From positions 29,654,913-29,718,912 of the forward strand of contig NC_046677.1 in the NCBI RefSeq assembly GCF_003369915.1: a stretch of DNA of 64,000 bases, written 5' to 3'. The position numbers and the translations under genes are program-made. Below the pieces are notes generated by a model. That model saw nothing but the letters and a program-made list of their open reading frames with translations, was not told the DNA's origin and ran no database searches. Origin of the DNA: Drosophila miranda (Eukaryota; Arthropoda; Insecta; Diptera; Drosophilidae). Within the stretch, counting starts at the first letter, position 1. Each line of letters opens with the position of its first letter. Below are positions 1 through 13,028 of the stretch, in pieces.

Positions 1-735
1 AGTTTTTTGAATGGAAAGTGATGAAAATCTATGGGATACGAGGAGAAGGTAGGCAGAAGAAACCTTTTGGCTCTTTGGGATGGGCTTTTCTTAGCCGTAT
101 GTTTTTTTATACAGAAAATACGGCTAAGTTTAAATTTTCAAAGGCCAAAAAAATCAGAAAAATTCAGAAATACGTGCCTTGGGTTTAAATTCCCATTAAA
201 ACTCTACACCGCTTTGTGGTTTTCAGATTGCCCATCATTTCCACACCCTTTCCGGCATTGTTTGATCTCTCAACACAACCTTCAGGCCCCCCAACTTCTA
301 GTTCAGCAGCAAATGAGCAAGACTCTTGACCTTTTTTGTCCATGAAGCAGCAGCGCGCAAAAAATGAACAAATATAAATTTTATAAATTACTGTCAGTAG
401 CACTGACCTCAATATGAAATTACAAAACATAACTCGAGCACACACACTCGCACACACAGAGACAATTGCAATAGATACGTGTACGAGTACGAGTACAAGT
501 GTAATTGCATTTTACTTGGATACAAAACGGGGAAAAAACCTCACAAAAACCAAACGAAAACCGGACCAACCGCAGAAACATACGCACACGGATTCGAGTA
601 TGTAAAGTTTTTTGCTCTGACCTCAGCTGCTATAATTATTGCCATTTTTTGCTGTACATATCTGCCATAATGCCACTAGATTTTCCAGAGCCGGAAAACG
701 GGTCAGTCCAAAGTCAACATTAGTTTTATTACAGC

Positions 736-790
736 ACAGGGCAGAGCACAGGGCAGAGCACAGGGCAGAGCACAGGGCAGAGCACAGGGT
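736..790. repeat. 12-bp minisatellite
   Basis: About four to five head-to-tail copies of a unit reading GCAGAGCACAGG, nearly without change. It lies in non-coding sequence. Confidence 0.85.
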
Positions 791-3589
791 TTGGAGGAGG
801 AAGCACAAACTAAAGGGAGCTTGAGGGGGGAGGGGGTGTGTGGGAGAACAAACAGCAATGGAAACCTCATGGAAAAGCAGATATTCTCTCATTAAACAAA
901 ACAAAAATGTCACCAAATTTGTACCGAAAATTAAAATCATAAAAAAAGGGAACTTTTGAGGGCTGTGCAACGAAGACTTTTGTACCCTTTGAAATGAAAG
1001 AAAATAAGCAAATAATAATAATAAGAATAATAAAAAAAATAAATTTAGTTTAAATAATAAAATAATAATAAAAAATAAATAATAATAAGAATAATAAAAA
1101 TAAGAAAAAAAAAGTATAAATAGTGGGAAAAAATAAAGATGATACAGATTGTTGCTGGAAGTATTTATAAATGTATAAATATAAAACTTCTGTTAATATT
1201 ATTCGTTTTATTCCTAAAACTTTGAGCAAAGATTAAAGAATTCAGAATTGTTTCAATAAGCATTGAACTGAAAGAAAATAAGAAAATAATAGTTGAAAAT
1301 AAGGATGATACAGATATTTACTCGATGATTTTAATACTTTTTTTTTTTTAGTTTTTTGTTCAATAAAAAACTTTTTTCAATTATGTTCTTTATAATCCTA
1401 AGACTTTGATAAAAAATTAAAGAATTTAGACTTGTTTCCACGACCAAAATGCAGCATATTCAATTATTTAATTTAATATAATATATTCCGAATTCAAATA
1501 CACTTCAAATGCACCTCAAATCCACATTTTGTTACCAACAAACCCTGCTCATCCCTGCTCATTCTACCCCCGAGGGGGTATACCCCTGAAATCTGCCTAC
1601 TGCCTGCCTGCCTGCCTGTCTGTCCCATATGGAACATTACGTAGGCGTGGTCAGCGAAAATTTCATACAGCCATTGCACTGGATAATCGCAGACATAAAC
1701 AAAAAAGTAATCGCAGCCAGAAGGACGGCAAAGGACAGAAAGGAGAGAGAGAGAGCGAGGAACACAAGAGCTTTCCTCTGAGCCATGACGGAAGTTACTT
1801 TCTTCTTTTTTGTCTATGTGTGTGTGGGTGTGTGATGAATGAGCCTGTGAGGGGGATTTGCAGGATGCGATATACTCCTACGGAGGCGCTGCCTCCCCAC
1901 TTGGGAGTCGATTTTTCATTTGGCTTACGTATCATCAACCAGAACTTGTCTCTCTTTCTCCCTGTTTTCTGTTCTCTGTTCCTTTTGGTGCTCGTATCTC
2001 TGCCTGACCAATTCCATTGTCGTCAACGTCGTTCTTCTTGTTCTCCTACCTCCTGCCTCCGCTCTGCTCTGCCCACCACTGATGCTTCCTGCTGTCCCCT
2101 TTCTCCTCCACTGCTTCTTCTTCCGCCCCTCTGCCCTCTTCTGCTTCTAAGCTCTTGTCTTGGCTTGGACTCGGATTTGTGTGACCATCTCTTCTCTGCA
2201 GTGCCTCTCCATAGCACTTCCTCTCTATGCCCCTCCATAGCACTGTCACACTTCCTCTCTGTGCTCCCCCCCCCCTCTCTCTCTCTCTCTCCAGCTGTCC
2301 CCCATCTTTTGTTTCCATTTGTCGCTTTAAAGCTTTGCGCCTCAGTTGTTGTTTCTCTCATTGTTGTTGGCGGCTCTATAGTTTTTGGATTTTTCGTTTC
2401 CTCATTGTCTACTCATCACATCTTATTTCTTCAATTTTTCTCGTACACGGTATTCGTGGGGTATTCAAGATCAGATCAACATAAACATCGAGAAAATTCT
2501 TTCATAGAAATACCATCTGGAACTCTTGCTGGATGGATATTTCTAACCCAAGAAAACCCTGTACAAAGCTCTGAAAATTATCAAAGTTCCTAGAAATTTG
2601 TATATCTTTCAGATTTAGAGACTTCCCCATCGACTAACCAACATTTGCTCGACTTGCCGGGTACCATATAGTCTATATAGATCTCCCATATCTTTCCCAT
2701 TTGTTTGTGGCTTTCGTTTCGGTTATTGTTGCCTTTGATAAATTGTGCGCTTTTCGTTTTGACACATGTCAGCGTTTGTCTGCCCCCAAAAGCGGCAGGG
2801 AGCGGCACAGAAGAGAGAGAGAGAGGGAGAGGAGAGGCAAGTCTAGGCTGTACTAAAAAATACCCCCAAAGGTTATCACACTTTTTTTTTTAATTTCGTG
2901 TGCACTCCCTCCATTTTCCCTCCATTAAAGTCTCTGTCTGCACCTTTAACCTCAATCATATCTCTGGCTCTGTCTCTGTCTCTGCCTCTGCCACCGTACC
3001 GACCTTTAACCTCAAGCAGATCTTTGCCTGAACTTTAGTTTTGGTCAAACTCGCATCTAGTTTTGCGGTTGATGTTTTTCTTGGTGACATTTTCAGGCCT
3101 GTCTGTCAGGGCACCTCAGCTCGAGGCCCTGTGGCCGGGCCCGGGCCCAGCATGTCCTGTCAGAGTGTGTGTCCTGTCCGGCCAGCGGGCCCATGTTTTG
3201 TGTCCGTGTCCGTGTCGGAGTCCGTGTCCGTGTCAGACGTCACTTTATGCGCCTGACAGCGGCAACAATTTTATTTACTTAATTTGGCTTTAGTTTGTCA
3301 TTTATTTACTTGTTTGCCACAACAACAGTTGGCCAAAGTGTCCTCTGCTCCTCCACCACTATCCCGTACACGTGTATCTCCAGTTGCCGTACAGATCTCC
3401 GGGTTCTGGCTACTGGCTACTGGCTACTGGCTTCGTCGTGTGCGTTGCTAATGTGTGTTGCTGGCACTTTGACGCTGACGTTGATGTTGTTGCAACTGTT
3501 TCCTGACTTTGCTTTTTTTTTTTTTGGGAGCAGGGTATCTGTTATTCTATGATCTATTTGTTTGGGAGAGAAAAGTGTACTTACTCTCT

Positions 3590-4900
3590 AATTATACTAG
3601 ATTTTATGGCATGTATTTTTGGTACCCTTTTTGGGTTTAATTAACAGTTTTTGTTGCGGTGATTTTCACTAAAAAACCTATATTTTCACAGGTGATATTT
3701 TTTATTTGAGCCCCATAAAAGTATACCCTTTGAAAATTCTACTTGTAGATCTATCTTTTCTGTTTACAAAACAGAAAGAATCATGGCAATATCTTTAGCC
3801 AGTTGGGCGCTAAAAATGTTGAAGTTTCAATGCTTTTATTGGTATTAAAATTGCCACTGGGATATCCTCGGAATAGCCTTGAAGTATCTGGTAATAGTCC
3901 CTCTTTTGTCTGATTTCTATATATTTAACTATATTTTTTCTATCTTCAGTTCATATTTTAGGGCATTCATTATACTAGATTTTATTGAGATTTTATATAT
4001 AGTTAACTAACAGTTTTTATTGAAGCTAATTTGCGATTAAACGATTGCTCCTTTTTTCATTTTTCGGAATACAAAAAACCTATATTTTCACAGGTGATAT
4101 TTTGTAGGTAAGTAAAATTCTACCCATAGAACCATTTTTTATCTTTATTAAACAAAAAGATTCAAGGCAATATCTTTAGCCAGTTGGGCGCTAAAAATCT
4201 TGAAGTTACGTATCCTCGAACCAGCCTTGAAATATCTAGTTATAGGGGCTCTTTTCTATGGCTTCTATATATCTAACTAGCTTTCTTCTAAATATGCGAA
4301 TGTAAAATTTTACCCATAGATCCATCTTTTCTCCTTATTAAACATAAAGATTCAAGGCAATATCTTTAGCCAGTTGGGCGCTAAAAATCTTGAAGTTACG
4401 TATCCTCGAACCAGCCTTGAAATATCTAGTTATAGGGGCTCTTTTCTATGGCTTCTATATATCTAACTAGCTTTCTTCTAAATATGCGAATGTAAAATTC
4501 TACCCATAGATCCATCTTTTCTCCTTATTAAACAAAAAGATTCAAGGCAATATCTTTAGCCAATTCGTCGCTAAAAATCTTGAAGTTACGTATCCTCGAA
4601 CCAGCCTAGAAATATCTAGTTATAGGGGCTCTTTTGTTTGCCTTCTATATATCTAACCAAATTTCTTCTAAATATGCGAATGGAAAATTCTACCCATAGA
4701 TCAATCTTTCCTCTTTATTAAACAGAAAGAATCGTGGCGATATATTTACCCAGTTCGCCAAAATTCTTAAAGTTTCAGGGCTTTCTTTGGCATTTAACTC
4801 CCCTTTGGGGTTGCATATCCTCGGAGTAGGCTTGAAATACCTGGCAATAGTGATTCTTTTGTATGGTTTCTATATTCTTCTCTCTCCAGGTCTTCTTTCA
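3590..4900. repeat. Tandem array of ~190-bp units
   Basis: The phrase AAGGCAATATCTTTAGCCAG recurs at about 4163, 4353 and 4543, exactly 190 bp apart. Diverged relatives sit at about 3783 and 4733, again in 190-bp steps. The three central units are almost identical (starting with the aaagattcaagg block and ending before the next Lys-like AT-rich stretch), while the outer ones are eroded. A second phrase, ACCTATATTTTCACAGGTGA, occurs twice at about 3675 and 4078, so an older, longer period of about 400 bp underlies the left part. This looks like a short satellite or local tandem expansion. I do not recognise the family. Confidence 0.8.
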
Positions 4901-6488
4901 GGGCATTCCCGTATTCGTATTGCCTGCTCCTACATATATGAGAAGGAGGGTCCCTCATTTGGTTTTATTTGTAACACGGTGACACATTTTGCTGCCCGCA
5001 CTTTATTGCATATCGTTGTAGCTGTCGCTGTCGCTGTCGCTGTGTCCCTGTCGCTGAATACTGCCGGACGGAGGAGCAGAGGCAGAGAAGAGCGTGCCAT
5101 TGAATTTTTTATGAGAATTTAGAGCAAAAGTTGCTCGTTTCTTTGTTTGTTGTTGGAGTCGGACGACGGCGACGGCGACGGACTCCGGACCCGTTTTTGT
5201 GCTGCTGTTGCACTTTGGAACTTTAATTAAATATTTATTTCAATCATTTTTGGCCAAATGGAAGGAGACCTACAAAATCCATTCAATGTCAGAGTAAGAT
5301 CTCACACACACACACACTGCGGAGAGGGGAGAGGGGGGGGGGGGGGACAGGGCACTAACATTTGTCATTACACATTAATAGCGCACCATTAATCTTTTTC
5401 GGACCGGGTCGGAATGGATGCCAGTTCCGGGGTCTGGACCTGGGCCTGAACCTGAATCTGAATCTGAATCTGAACCTGCGGCAGCGGCAGCGGCAGCGGC
5501 AGTGGCAGACGTCGTCTGTCGCACAAAACCGTTAATTAATGTATGCCATTTAGCTGGAAAATTGCAAAAGGGAAACACTCTCACAGACACGTACACGAAT
5601 CTAGAGATGGGAGTCCAAAGGTGGCTTTGGATGGGGAAATGGCAAGAGCACGTATGGAGGATTATGAAAGAAGAGTCCTGGGAAGCCAGAGATGGCACTG
5701 TGATAGACCCATGAAATGGGGCATCTTTTGTAGTGCAAAAAGTACGAATTGAATGCCCTTTTTGGAGGCTGGAATCTATAACCCAATGGCCACCTTTTTG
5801 ACCATCGCTAGACCCTCAATCACGCTGCCACCACTGCCGCACATGTGTTTTGCCCGGCCCATCATAATGAGCGCCAATTTAGTGCCCTTTTGAAGGTGTT
5901 GGGGGGGGCCTTGTGGGTGGTGGCTGGAAGGTAGTCGACTGAGTGGGTGGATGAATGGGCTTTGGTTGGCCGGCGGGGAGGTGGGGAGTCTTTGTCGCCA
6001 CCGCAAACAAGCAAAGGCAAAAGCCGCAGCAGCGCAGCCGAGCAGTCGAGCAGCCGAGCAGCGACGTGGCTGAGCTCCAGTGCCCAGCAGGTATGCTTGA
6101 TTAATGCTTTATAACAAGGAGCGCACACACAAAGCCCACCCCAGTCCCCCTCCCCCTGCCCCGACCGCTCTGAATGCACAAAGGATCCCCAACACCACAC
6201 TCATTGGCATTTGTGTCGCAGGCATCGTGCCTGCATTTTAACATTAATTTAGTGGAATTTAGTGCAGAAAACGATGGAAGCCTTTCAGCAACAGCCTCGA
6301 CACATGTTAATCCCCAATCCTGCCCCCGAAAAGCCACGAAAACGATAATGAGGGTTCCTTGTAAGCTTCGATTAAGCATCGATTTGGATTGAGGGGAAGG
6401 GAAGGGAAGGGCATGGGCACTGTTTCTTCTAAAACTTTGAACTATTTTCAATTTATTTGTAACCAAAAATAAAAGCACAGGCCGCCCT

Positions 6489-9470
6489 TTATCGCTTGGC
6501 AGGCGGTTTCTCCTCTGTTGTTTCGGTCCTCAGGGACGATTTCCGTTTCAAGGGCTTCAACGATCTCCGCACCGAGCTCCTCACTCTATCCCTGGAATTA
6601 CAAAGAATGGATATAAATATTAAGAAAATTAATACAAATTATTGTCCCTCTCTTTCCACTGCCTCAAAGAAAATTCTTGCCAAACGAGTGAAAATGAAAA
6701 CGATTTTCCAGCTTCTCCTGCGGCGTTTTTTTCTATTTTTTTTTTTTGTTTAATTTAATTAAGAAATTACAAACTCTGAGACAGTTCCGATTATTATTAT
6801 TTTCACTCCCTCACGCTGCACTTTTCTGCACGTTTTTTTTTATATTTTTTTAAATGTAAAAATTCTATTTCTGCTGAGATTTTTTGCCCTTGAGTGCTTC
6901 CTGTGGCGTTCGTTCATTAGGCAAAAGCGGAAGAAAGGCAGCGAAGCGGCAAGAAAAAGTGGAAAAAATCCACCAGAGAAGGTCTGCTCGACTGGGAAGT
7001 ACCTGGTAATCATGGGAGGACTTTGGGGAGAAGAGAAGGCCTGCTCGACCAGGAAGTACGTGGAAGACTTCAGAGAGGTATGTGCTTTGCTACGTTTTTG
7101 GGAGACGACAGGAAACATTGCCTGTAAAATCATATGATATTCAGGGAGCTCCCAACACAATATACCCCTAGTCCCCCCCACTCGATTGTTGGGTATATGG
7201 AAAGCTAAACCTAAAATGAAAAGTGAAAAAGTGAACAAAAAAAGGGGGAGAAGGAGAGAGTGTGTCTAAAGAGTTGAAAGGTTTATTCACTTTGCCGTCT
7301 GGTGCCTGGAAGGGCGGGCATGGTAATGGAGACACATTTTCCGAGCTGAACATTAAGTAATTATAAGTTGGAGCCGGGAGCCGGCAGTCGGGAGTTAAGA
7401 GTTGGCTCAAAAGTTGCAAGTTGGCATTCTGCATCTGGCCAAACATATTGCATGCCGACAGACACTGCGTATGCGTAATGTGTTGAATAATTAAATTGTC
7501 AAACAATTGCCTTCGAAGGAGAAGAGACAGGAAAATGTTGACTCTTGACTGGGATTGGGATTGGGATTGGAATTGGGATCCATTGTCCGACTGGCTGTGC
7601 TCTGGAAAATGCTGCTTAATCATCTTTAATTGAAGAGCACTTGATGCCACTCGATGGAAATGCCAATTGAACCCCGAACAATGGGGTTGAAGGCATTGTG
7701 TCTAATCCTGTTTTAATCTCCATACGAATTTGCATTTAGTTTTTGTGGGAATATTCATGTGCTCGCTGATGGGTTTGCAATCATCAAAATGCTTTCAATT
7801 AAACTGTATTTATTATTCAGCAGCAGTTAAAACAACAATCAACTCTGGTCTTGCTTCTCTCTTTTTTTGGCAGCGAATTTTGTGAGCAAACAAATTTTAA
7901 TTGAATTTGATTTTGTTCATTTGATGGCCGCCAAAGAACTACCAATATCGTGTTTATGATTTCTTTCCAACATTTATTTGCCCGGCAAGAGGGGGGATAG
8001 CAGGAGGGGGAGGGGGAGCTCTCTATTCAAGTGGGAAAAGCTTTTAGTCAGATTGCCAGGATTTACTAAAGATTCCACCGCAAATCTGTTGAGTAATGAA
8101 CAGACGATTCGATGTGTGTGTGGGCAGGTCCCTGGACGTTTAAGGATTAGTTTGAGAGATGAATATCCATCTATTTATGAATATTAATCGTTATATGTAC
8201 AGAGAGTTGCGTTTTAAATGTATGGTAATCGGGGAGCTGCCCAAGGAATGTGCCATCAAGGGATTGGACTCCAAAGACGACGAATCCGCTTAGGACACTC
8301 CCAGTTTTGGGCATGGAATGCTCTGTAGAGGTTAACGTTTTAATCAGGCGTATATTACCGTGTATTCCTGTACTTTCTTACCAGTTCCTCCCGCCAGCTT
8401 TATTCGGATCGCCATCGTCATCCGCGCCGGGCCCGTCATCATTATCGTCCCTGGGCTCCGGTTTATACTCGTCTTTTTTCTCTGGCTCGGCTTCTTTTCT
8501 CTGAGGCTCCGGTTCTTTTTTCTGCGGCTGCTCTTCCTTTTTCTCAGGCCCCTCGTCTTTTTTCCCAGGCTCCCCATCTTTTCCCTCTTCTGAGCCCTCT
8601 CCTTCGGTCTCCCCCTCTTCGGTGGACTCTTGCTGGGCCTTAGACAGGCTCGACCTTGCCCTGGGCTTCGGCTTGGGCTTGGGAGGAGGCGCTTCTCTGC
8701 TGAGCGGGGCGATGCCGAACCATTCGGGCCTGAACTGCGCGAGTGTCTCGAGGCGCACGGCCGCCCGCTCGGACCAGCACTGGGGCAGGCCCTTCTCGGG
8801 CACCATGACCACCTTCAAGCGGGCATCCGATGCCGCCTGCACGCCCTTGATGGTCCCGTCGAAGACCAGGGTGCTGCTGGCGTCGGCCTCCCCCAGCCGG
8901 GACATGGCAATCAGGTAGACATCCGGCTCCGGCTTGGGCTGCTTCAGCTGCGGATCGTCGGCGCAGACCAGCGTCTCAAAGTGTTGGAAGAAGGCCTCCC
9001 GGCCGCGGATCTTCTGGCAGTAGAGGGCCTCGCAGCTGGAGCTGATCAGAGCCATGCCGATGCAGCACTTCTTCAGGTGGCGGACGAGTCGCTCCACGCC
9101 CTCCATCAGGGGCGGATTGCCGATCAGCTCCGAGGCCCGCTCGTTGACCTGCAGCAGGAACTGCTCCCAGGACACGGGTATCTTGCACTTGCGGACAATC
9201 AGCTCCGCCATCTCGCCCGTGGCCATGACCCCCACCTGCAGCAGCAGCACCTCCGGCACCTCGCGATCGTACCTGGCCGCCAGTTCGATGAGGGCTCGTC
9301 GATAGACGTTGCGGGTATCTATAATTTGGGGAATTGCCAATTAGGATTCTAGGGCAGTGGAAAAACCTCTCACCGAACACCGAACTCTCCAGGTCGAAGA
9401 TGCAGTAGCAAATGTTCGGCTCACAGCAGCTTGGGGCACAGCCCACGGGTTGGCAGCATCTGTTGCACAT
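6489..9470 (-). CDS. HAD-family phosphatase-like protein with Cys-rich head and charged tail
   Basis: Spliced from three exons: 9374-9470, 8382-9318 and 6489-6591, joining in phase to 378 residues. Residues 1-23 are Cys-rich (MCNRCCQPVGCAPSCC). The HAD core follows and resembles pseudouridine-5'-phosphatase (HDHD1/Gs1l-like). Motif I reads FDLESSVFD, so the nucleophile Asp26 is kept but the second Asp is Glu28. Motif III Lys is present (KPEPDVY), and motif IV is VFDGTIKG instead of the usual FED. The C-terminal ~110 residues are rich in Lys, Glu and Pro. The end of exon 2 has a clean donor (AACTG|GTAAG); reading through it gives a stop two codons later, whereas splicing to 6591 adds 34 basic residues ending at TAA 6489-6491, with AATAAA downstream. 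It lies near D. melanogaster CG5556/CG5561-type genes by similarity. The Cys-rich head recalls sperm-tail proteins, which is inference only. Confidence 0.75.
6592..8381 (-). other. 1.8-kb intron of the HAD gene
   Basis: Bounded by a GTAAG donor at 8381 and a TTCCAG acceptor at 6592. It carries AT-rich tracts, G/A-rich stretches and no open frame that I can link to a protein. It is far longer than the other introns in this neighbourhood (50-60 bp). Confidence 0.55.
9187..9224 (-). repeat. 38-bp segment shared with the HP1-like gene
   Basis: This part of HAD exon 2 encodes [12 protein letters not shown] and matches 10074-10111 without a mismatch, in inverted orientation relative to it. Both copies are read in the same frame of their own gene. 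The flanks of the two copies show no similarity. Confidence 0.9.
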
Positions 9471-9792
9471 TCTCTTACGTGACGAAGGAAGTTTTCGAAT
9501 TTTTTAACAATTTTTACACAGCATTTACCGAATTTTGTACACATAAAACTGACAAAGAATTTCCAAGTCGATCAAAGCTAGATATGACAACATTTGTAAC
9601 TTCTGCGGCAGGCCCCCCCCCCCATATATAATATACAAACAAATTACAAAATGGTTGAATGGTCAGAGCAGTGGAACAGCTGACAAAATGGTGTTTTCCA
9701 ACACAGCCAGCCGGCAAAATTTAGATCTGGACCGAAAGCATCGATGTTTCTACAGCACTGCTGCGAAAAATATATATAAATATCCTATATAG

Positions 9793-10536
<744 letters not shown>

Positions 10537-10656
10537 TCATATTCCCCATAACCTCACAATAACCTATAAAAATGGAATGTTCTAAAGTCGAATAAAACAC
10601 AATTCAAGTTGTACACATCTCTCATTGTTCTTGTATTTTATTGTGGATCTCATCGC

Positions 10657-11001
10657 CTAAGTCGGAGCTTGGTCCTCGTCGCCGTGCGGCACAATGACTA
10701 AACCACACAATTTTCCACCACACCAGGAGAGGTTCACACCCCGCGGCTGAGCTGGCTCAAGATTGTCATCTTCCCCATGCCCGGCCTCGGCAGCGCCGAG
10801 CGGCACCGAGTCACCCTCTAGAGGCTCGGTCTTTGGCTTGGCGGCCCGACACTCCTTGTCGGGTCCGCGCTGCTCCATCTCCCAGTAGCGATGCGGCGTG
10901 TACTTTGTGTAAGGTTGGTCAAATAGTGCGAATGAATTGGAGAACACCTTCAAATCGGAGGCCCCATTGGAGGCATTTTGCTGCGCAGAGTCTTGATTCA
11001 T
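10657..11001 (-). CDS. Small protein of unknown function, left copy
   Basis: 114 residues starting MNQDSAQQNASN. The start follows a 5'-UTR intron (11013-11071, donor GTAGGT, acceptor TTTGCCAG). There is a central YTPHRYWEME patch and a segment AAKPKTEPLEGDS, then an acidic tail. I know no family for it. Its partner is the gene at 34364-34672 in the opposite arm. The two are identical up to about codon 13 and then differ strongly, while keeping YTP..YW and AAKPKTE.LEGDS. AATAAA lies at about 10637 on the minus strand. The gene sits at the outer edge of the inverted repeat and converges on the HP1-like gene. Confidence 0.6.
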   Translation of the reverse strand: MNQDSAQQNASNGASDLKVFSNSFALFDQPYTKYTPHRYWEMEQRGPDKECRAAKPKTEPLEGDSVPLGAAEAGHGEDDNLEPAQPRGVNLSWCGGKLCGLVIVPHGDEDQAPT

Positions 11002-11361
11002 TCTGGATTGATCTGGCAAAAAGAATACTTTATTTAGACGTCCGTTTCACAGTTTTTTAACTCGAACCTACCACAAGCGGTGAAGAAGGAAACGCAAAGC
11101 CACAAATTACTTGCCAATTGGAAGGAAAAATTCAGATGAAGAAGAAGACACGCGTTTGGTGAAAATTAACGCCATGGAGGGGGGGAAAATGGTCACATCG
11201 AAAAATAGTATTTATCGGGTACTACTTGAGGGTACTCTGGATCATCCCCCCAATGAATATTCCCGCTTGAAATAAGCTCCAAAGACACCATGGACATTAA
11301 ACTATTCCAAAACATTCTTATTTTCATTTCATTAATAGATATCTACTCAAGTATCGAGAGC

Positions 11362-11369
11362 TATCGATA
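11362..11369. promoter_or_regulatory. DRE element TATCGATA (left arm)
   Basis: Perfect DREF octamer about 290 bp upstream of the left small gene's 5' intron, copied at 33996-34003 in the right arm. A second half-like site (GTATCGAG) is adjacent. Confidence 0.45.
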
Positions 11370-11371
11370 CC

Positions 11372-11488
11372 ACAAAGCTTGGAAATTGCGAATAATTTTG
11401 TGATCTCCGATAAATTATCTGTGGCACTGCTCAATAAAGCGTTCCCGCCATGATTGCCCTTTGACATTGGACTCTGGCAACATTCCTG

Positions 11489-11538
<50 letters not shown>

Positions 11539-12214
11539 TGAGAGACAAAAACACAGAATAATAGTTCGTAGCCCGCTTCCAGATAGTGTTGGACAGTGTT
11601 GGGAAGCGAGCCAGGAAGCTGTCTCTTTCACTTTCAATTATTGTGCCGCGTGGTAAAGCATTCGAGGAAAATATAATTAGGAAAACCACAAAAGTGCTTC
11701 AAGTGTTTCATTACCTTTGTAAAAAACAACAATGGGGTCGGGCCTCTCCGCTGCGCTCACCGGCAGTGACGCCAACAAACAGTTGCCTATGGAAGGAGTG
11801 CTAGAATTCAGTGGATTCAAAATGTATTCCAGAGCTTCTCAGTACAGGCATCATCTGCCGATCAGCCCGTTGCCAGTCGCCGCCGCGAGCCCCAAACTCA
11901 CTGCCAGCCAACATCCAGGATGTCTCCCTTGGCTTTGGTGGGGCCTGGACGTGGACCATCGAAGAGGCCCCTGGAGGGCTACTCACCGCTTTCCTCTTGT
12001 GTATCCGTCTCTGAAGGAATTCTGAAGGTTCGTCCCTAAGAGGATTCGGAATCCGTTGACAGTTTTTTCTAGGAACTTTGATCCCTACTTACGCTACACA
12101 TTTTGAATGGCCAGAAACATAGCCCCACTCCCTTTTCTTTCTTCTTTGAGAGATCTGAAGGAAGCATCGTCTGCTGTATTGGATTCTCCTGCAGGAGGCA
12201 CTCTGCAGGTCTCT
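11372..12214. other. Unassigned stretch within the left arm
   Basis: Between the small gene's promoter and HAD gene A. It holds a GA microsatellite (about 11491-11534) and, on the plus strand, an open frame at 11732-12025 with a good ATG context (AACAATGG) preceded by UTR-like sequence. The frame is nearly identical in the right arm, but so is all the surrounding non-coding DNA, so this is no evidence for coding. I recognise no domain. Confidence 0.35.
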
Positions 12215-12925
12215 TCAGAAGGGGGGCAGTCCAAAGTACTGCGGCCTGAAGGCCTCCAGCGAGCGGAGCCTCAGTGTGGCCGGAGCACTGAGTCGAATGG
12301 AGAGCAGGGGATCCGGCACGAGCACAACCTGCATGCCGGCGGCCAAGGCAGCCTCCATGCCCAGTAGCGAGGACTCCAGCACCAGGCAGTTCTCCGGCTC
12401 CGGGGGATCCTTGAAGCGAGCGGCGGCTGTGAGGAATATATCCGGAGAGGGCTTGCACCGCTTCACCTCCGAGTCGGAGCCGCCGACGACCGCGTGCTGG
12501 AAGACCTCGAAGAGCTGGGCGTGGGGACGCACCTTGAGGTCGTACGACTCTCGACTGCCGCTCGTCTCCAGGGCCATGGGCACGTGGGAGGCGTGCAGGT
12601 GGCGCAGGAGGCGCTCCGCGCCGGGCATCAGGCCCACGGACCCCAAGTGGTTCCGACTGTGGAGCCTGTGGAGGCGCTGGAACTGCGTGCGGCTGAGGGG
12701 CAGGCCGTAGCTGTCGATGATCATGTCCGCCGACTCCGGGGAGGGCTTGCCCATGCACCGCAGCTTCAGGTCGAACCCGTAGATGTGGCCGAAGGGGTCG
12801 AGGATCTGCTGCACCGCCCGCGTGTTCAGGCGCTCGCTGTCGAGCAGGAGGCCGTCCAGCTCGAAGATGCAGTGGGTCACGGGTCGGAAGCAGCAGTGCC
12901 GCGACGAGGAAACCAATTCCGACAT
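12215..12925 (-). CDS. HAD phosphatase-like protein with altered nucleophile (gene A, left copy)
   Basis: Intronless, 236 residues, the usual length for the pseudouridine-5'-phosphatase-like HAD family. Motif I reads CIFELDGLLLD, so Glu22 stands where the catalytic nucleophile Asp should be; Asp24 is kept. Motif II is ETSGS, motif III Lys is present (KRCKPSPDIF), and motif IV is VLESSLLG where active relatives have FEDSPNG. With two catalytic positions changed, dephosphorylation is unlikely, yet the frame is intact and the fold-defining residues are kept. Its near-identical partner is 32461-33171 (one amino-acid difference, Ser versus Thr in HRLH[S/T]RN). It sits directly downstream of gene B on the same strand, about 100 bp apart. 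Confidence 0.85.
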   Translation of the reverse strand: MSELVSSSRHCCFRPVTHCIFELDGLLLDSERLNTRAVQQILDPFGHIYGFDLKLRCMGKPSPESADMIIDSYGLPLSRTQFQRLHRLHSRNHLGSVGLMPGAERLLRHLHASHVPMALETSGSRESYDLKVRPHAQLFEVFQHAVVGGSDSEVKRCKPSPDIFLTAAARFKDPPEPENCLVLESSLLGMEAALAAGMQVVLVPDPLLSIRLSAPATLRLRSLEAFRPQYFGLPPF

Positions 12926-13028
12926 TTTTCTGGGATTCTAAGAGATTCTGAGATTCTATTTTTTTGTTTTTTCTTCTAGCAAACTTGGAATTTTGATTGA
13001 TACAACCGGATCGGATGGAATGTGCTCT

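Larger units (their letters stand above)
1..6488. other. Gene-free stretch with simple repeats
   Basis: I see no supportable gene. The longest open frame (about 1529-2593, plus) is built from pyrimidine-rich low-complexity sequence and has no recognisable domain. The stretch holds a 12-bp minisatellite near 736-790, an AT-rich block at about 1000-1500, CT-rich blocks at 1930-2320, a tandem array at 3.6-4.9 kb (listed separately), a CA run near 5305, a G run near 5330 and a GCGGCA run near 5478. It may be intergenic or intronic to a gene outside the window. Confidence 0.5.

Noticed and set aside
1529-2593. 354-codon open frame on the plus strand
   Set aside because: Made of CT-rich low-complexity sequence with no domain, splice or codon-use support.
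11732-12025. Plus-strand open frame conserved in both inverted arms
   Set aside because: All DNA in the arms is conserved, so this says nothing about coding; no domain recognised. Kept only as an unassigned stretch.
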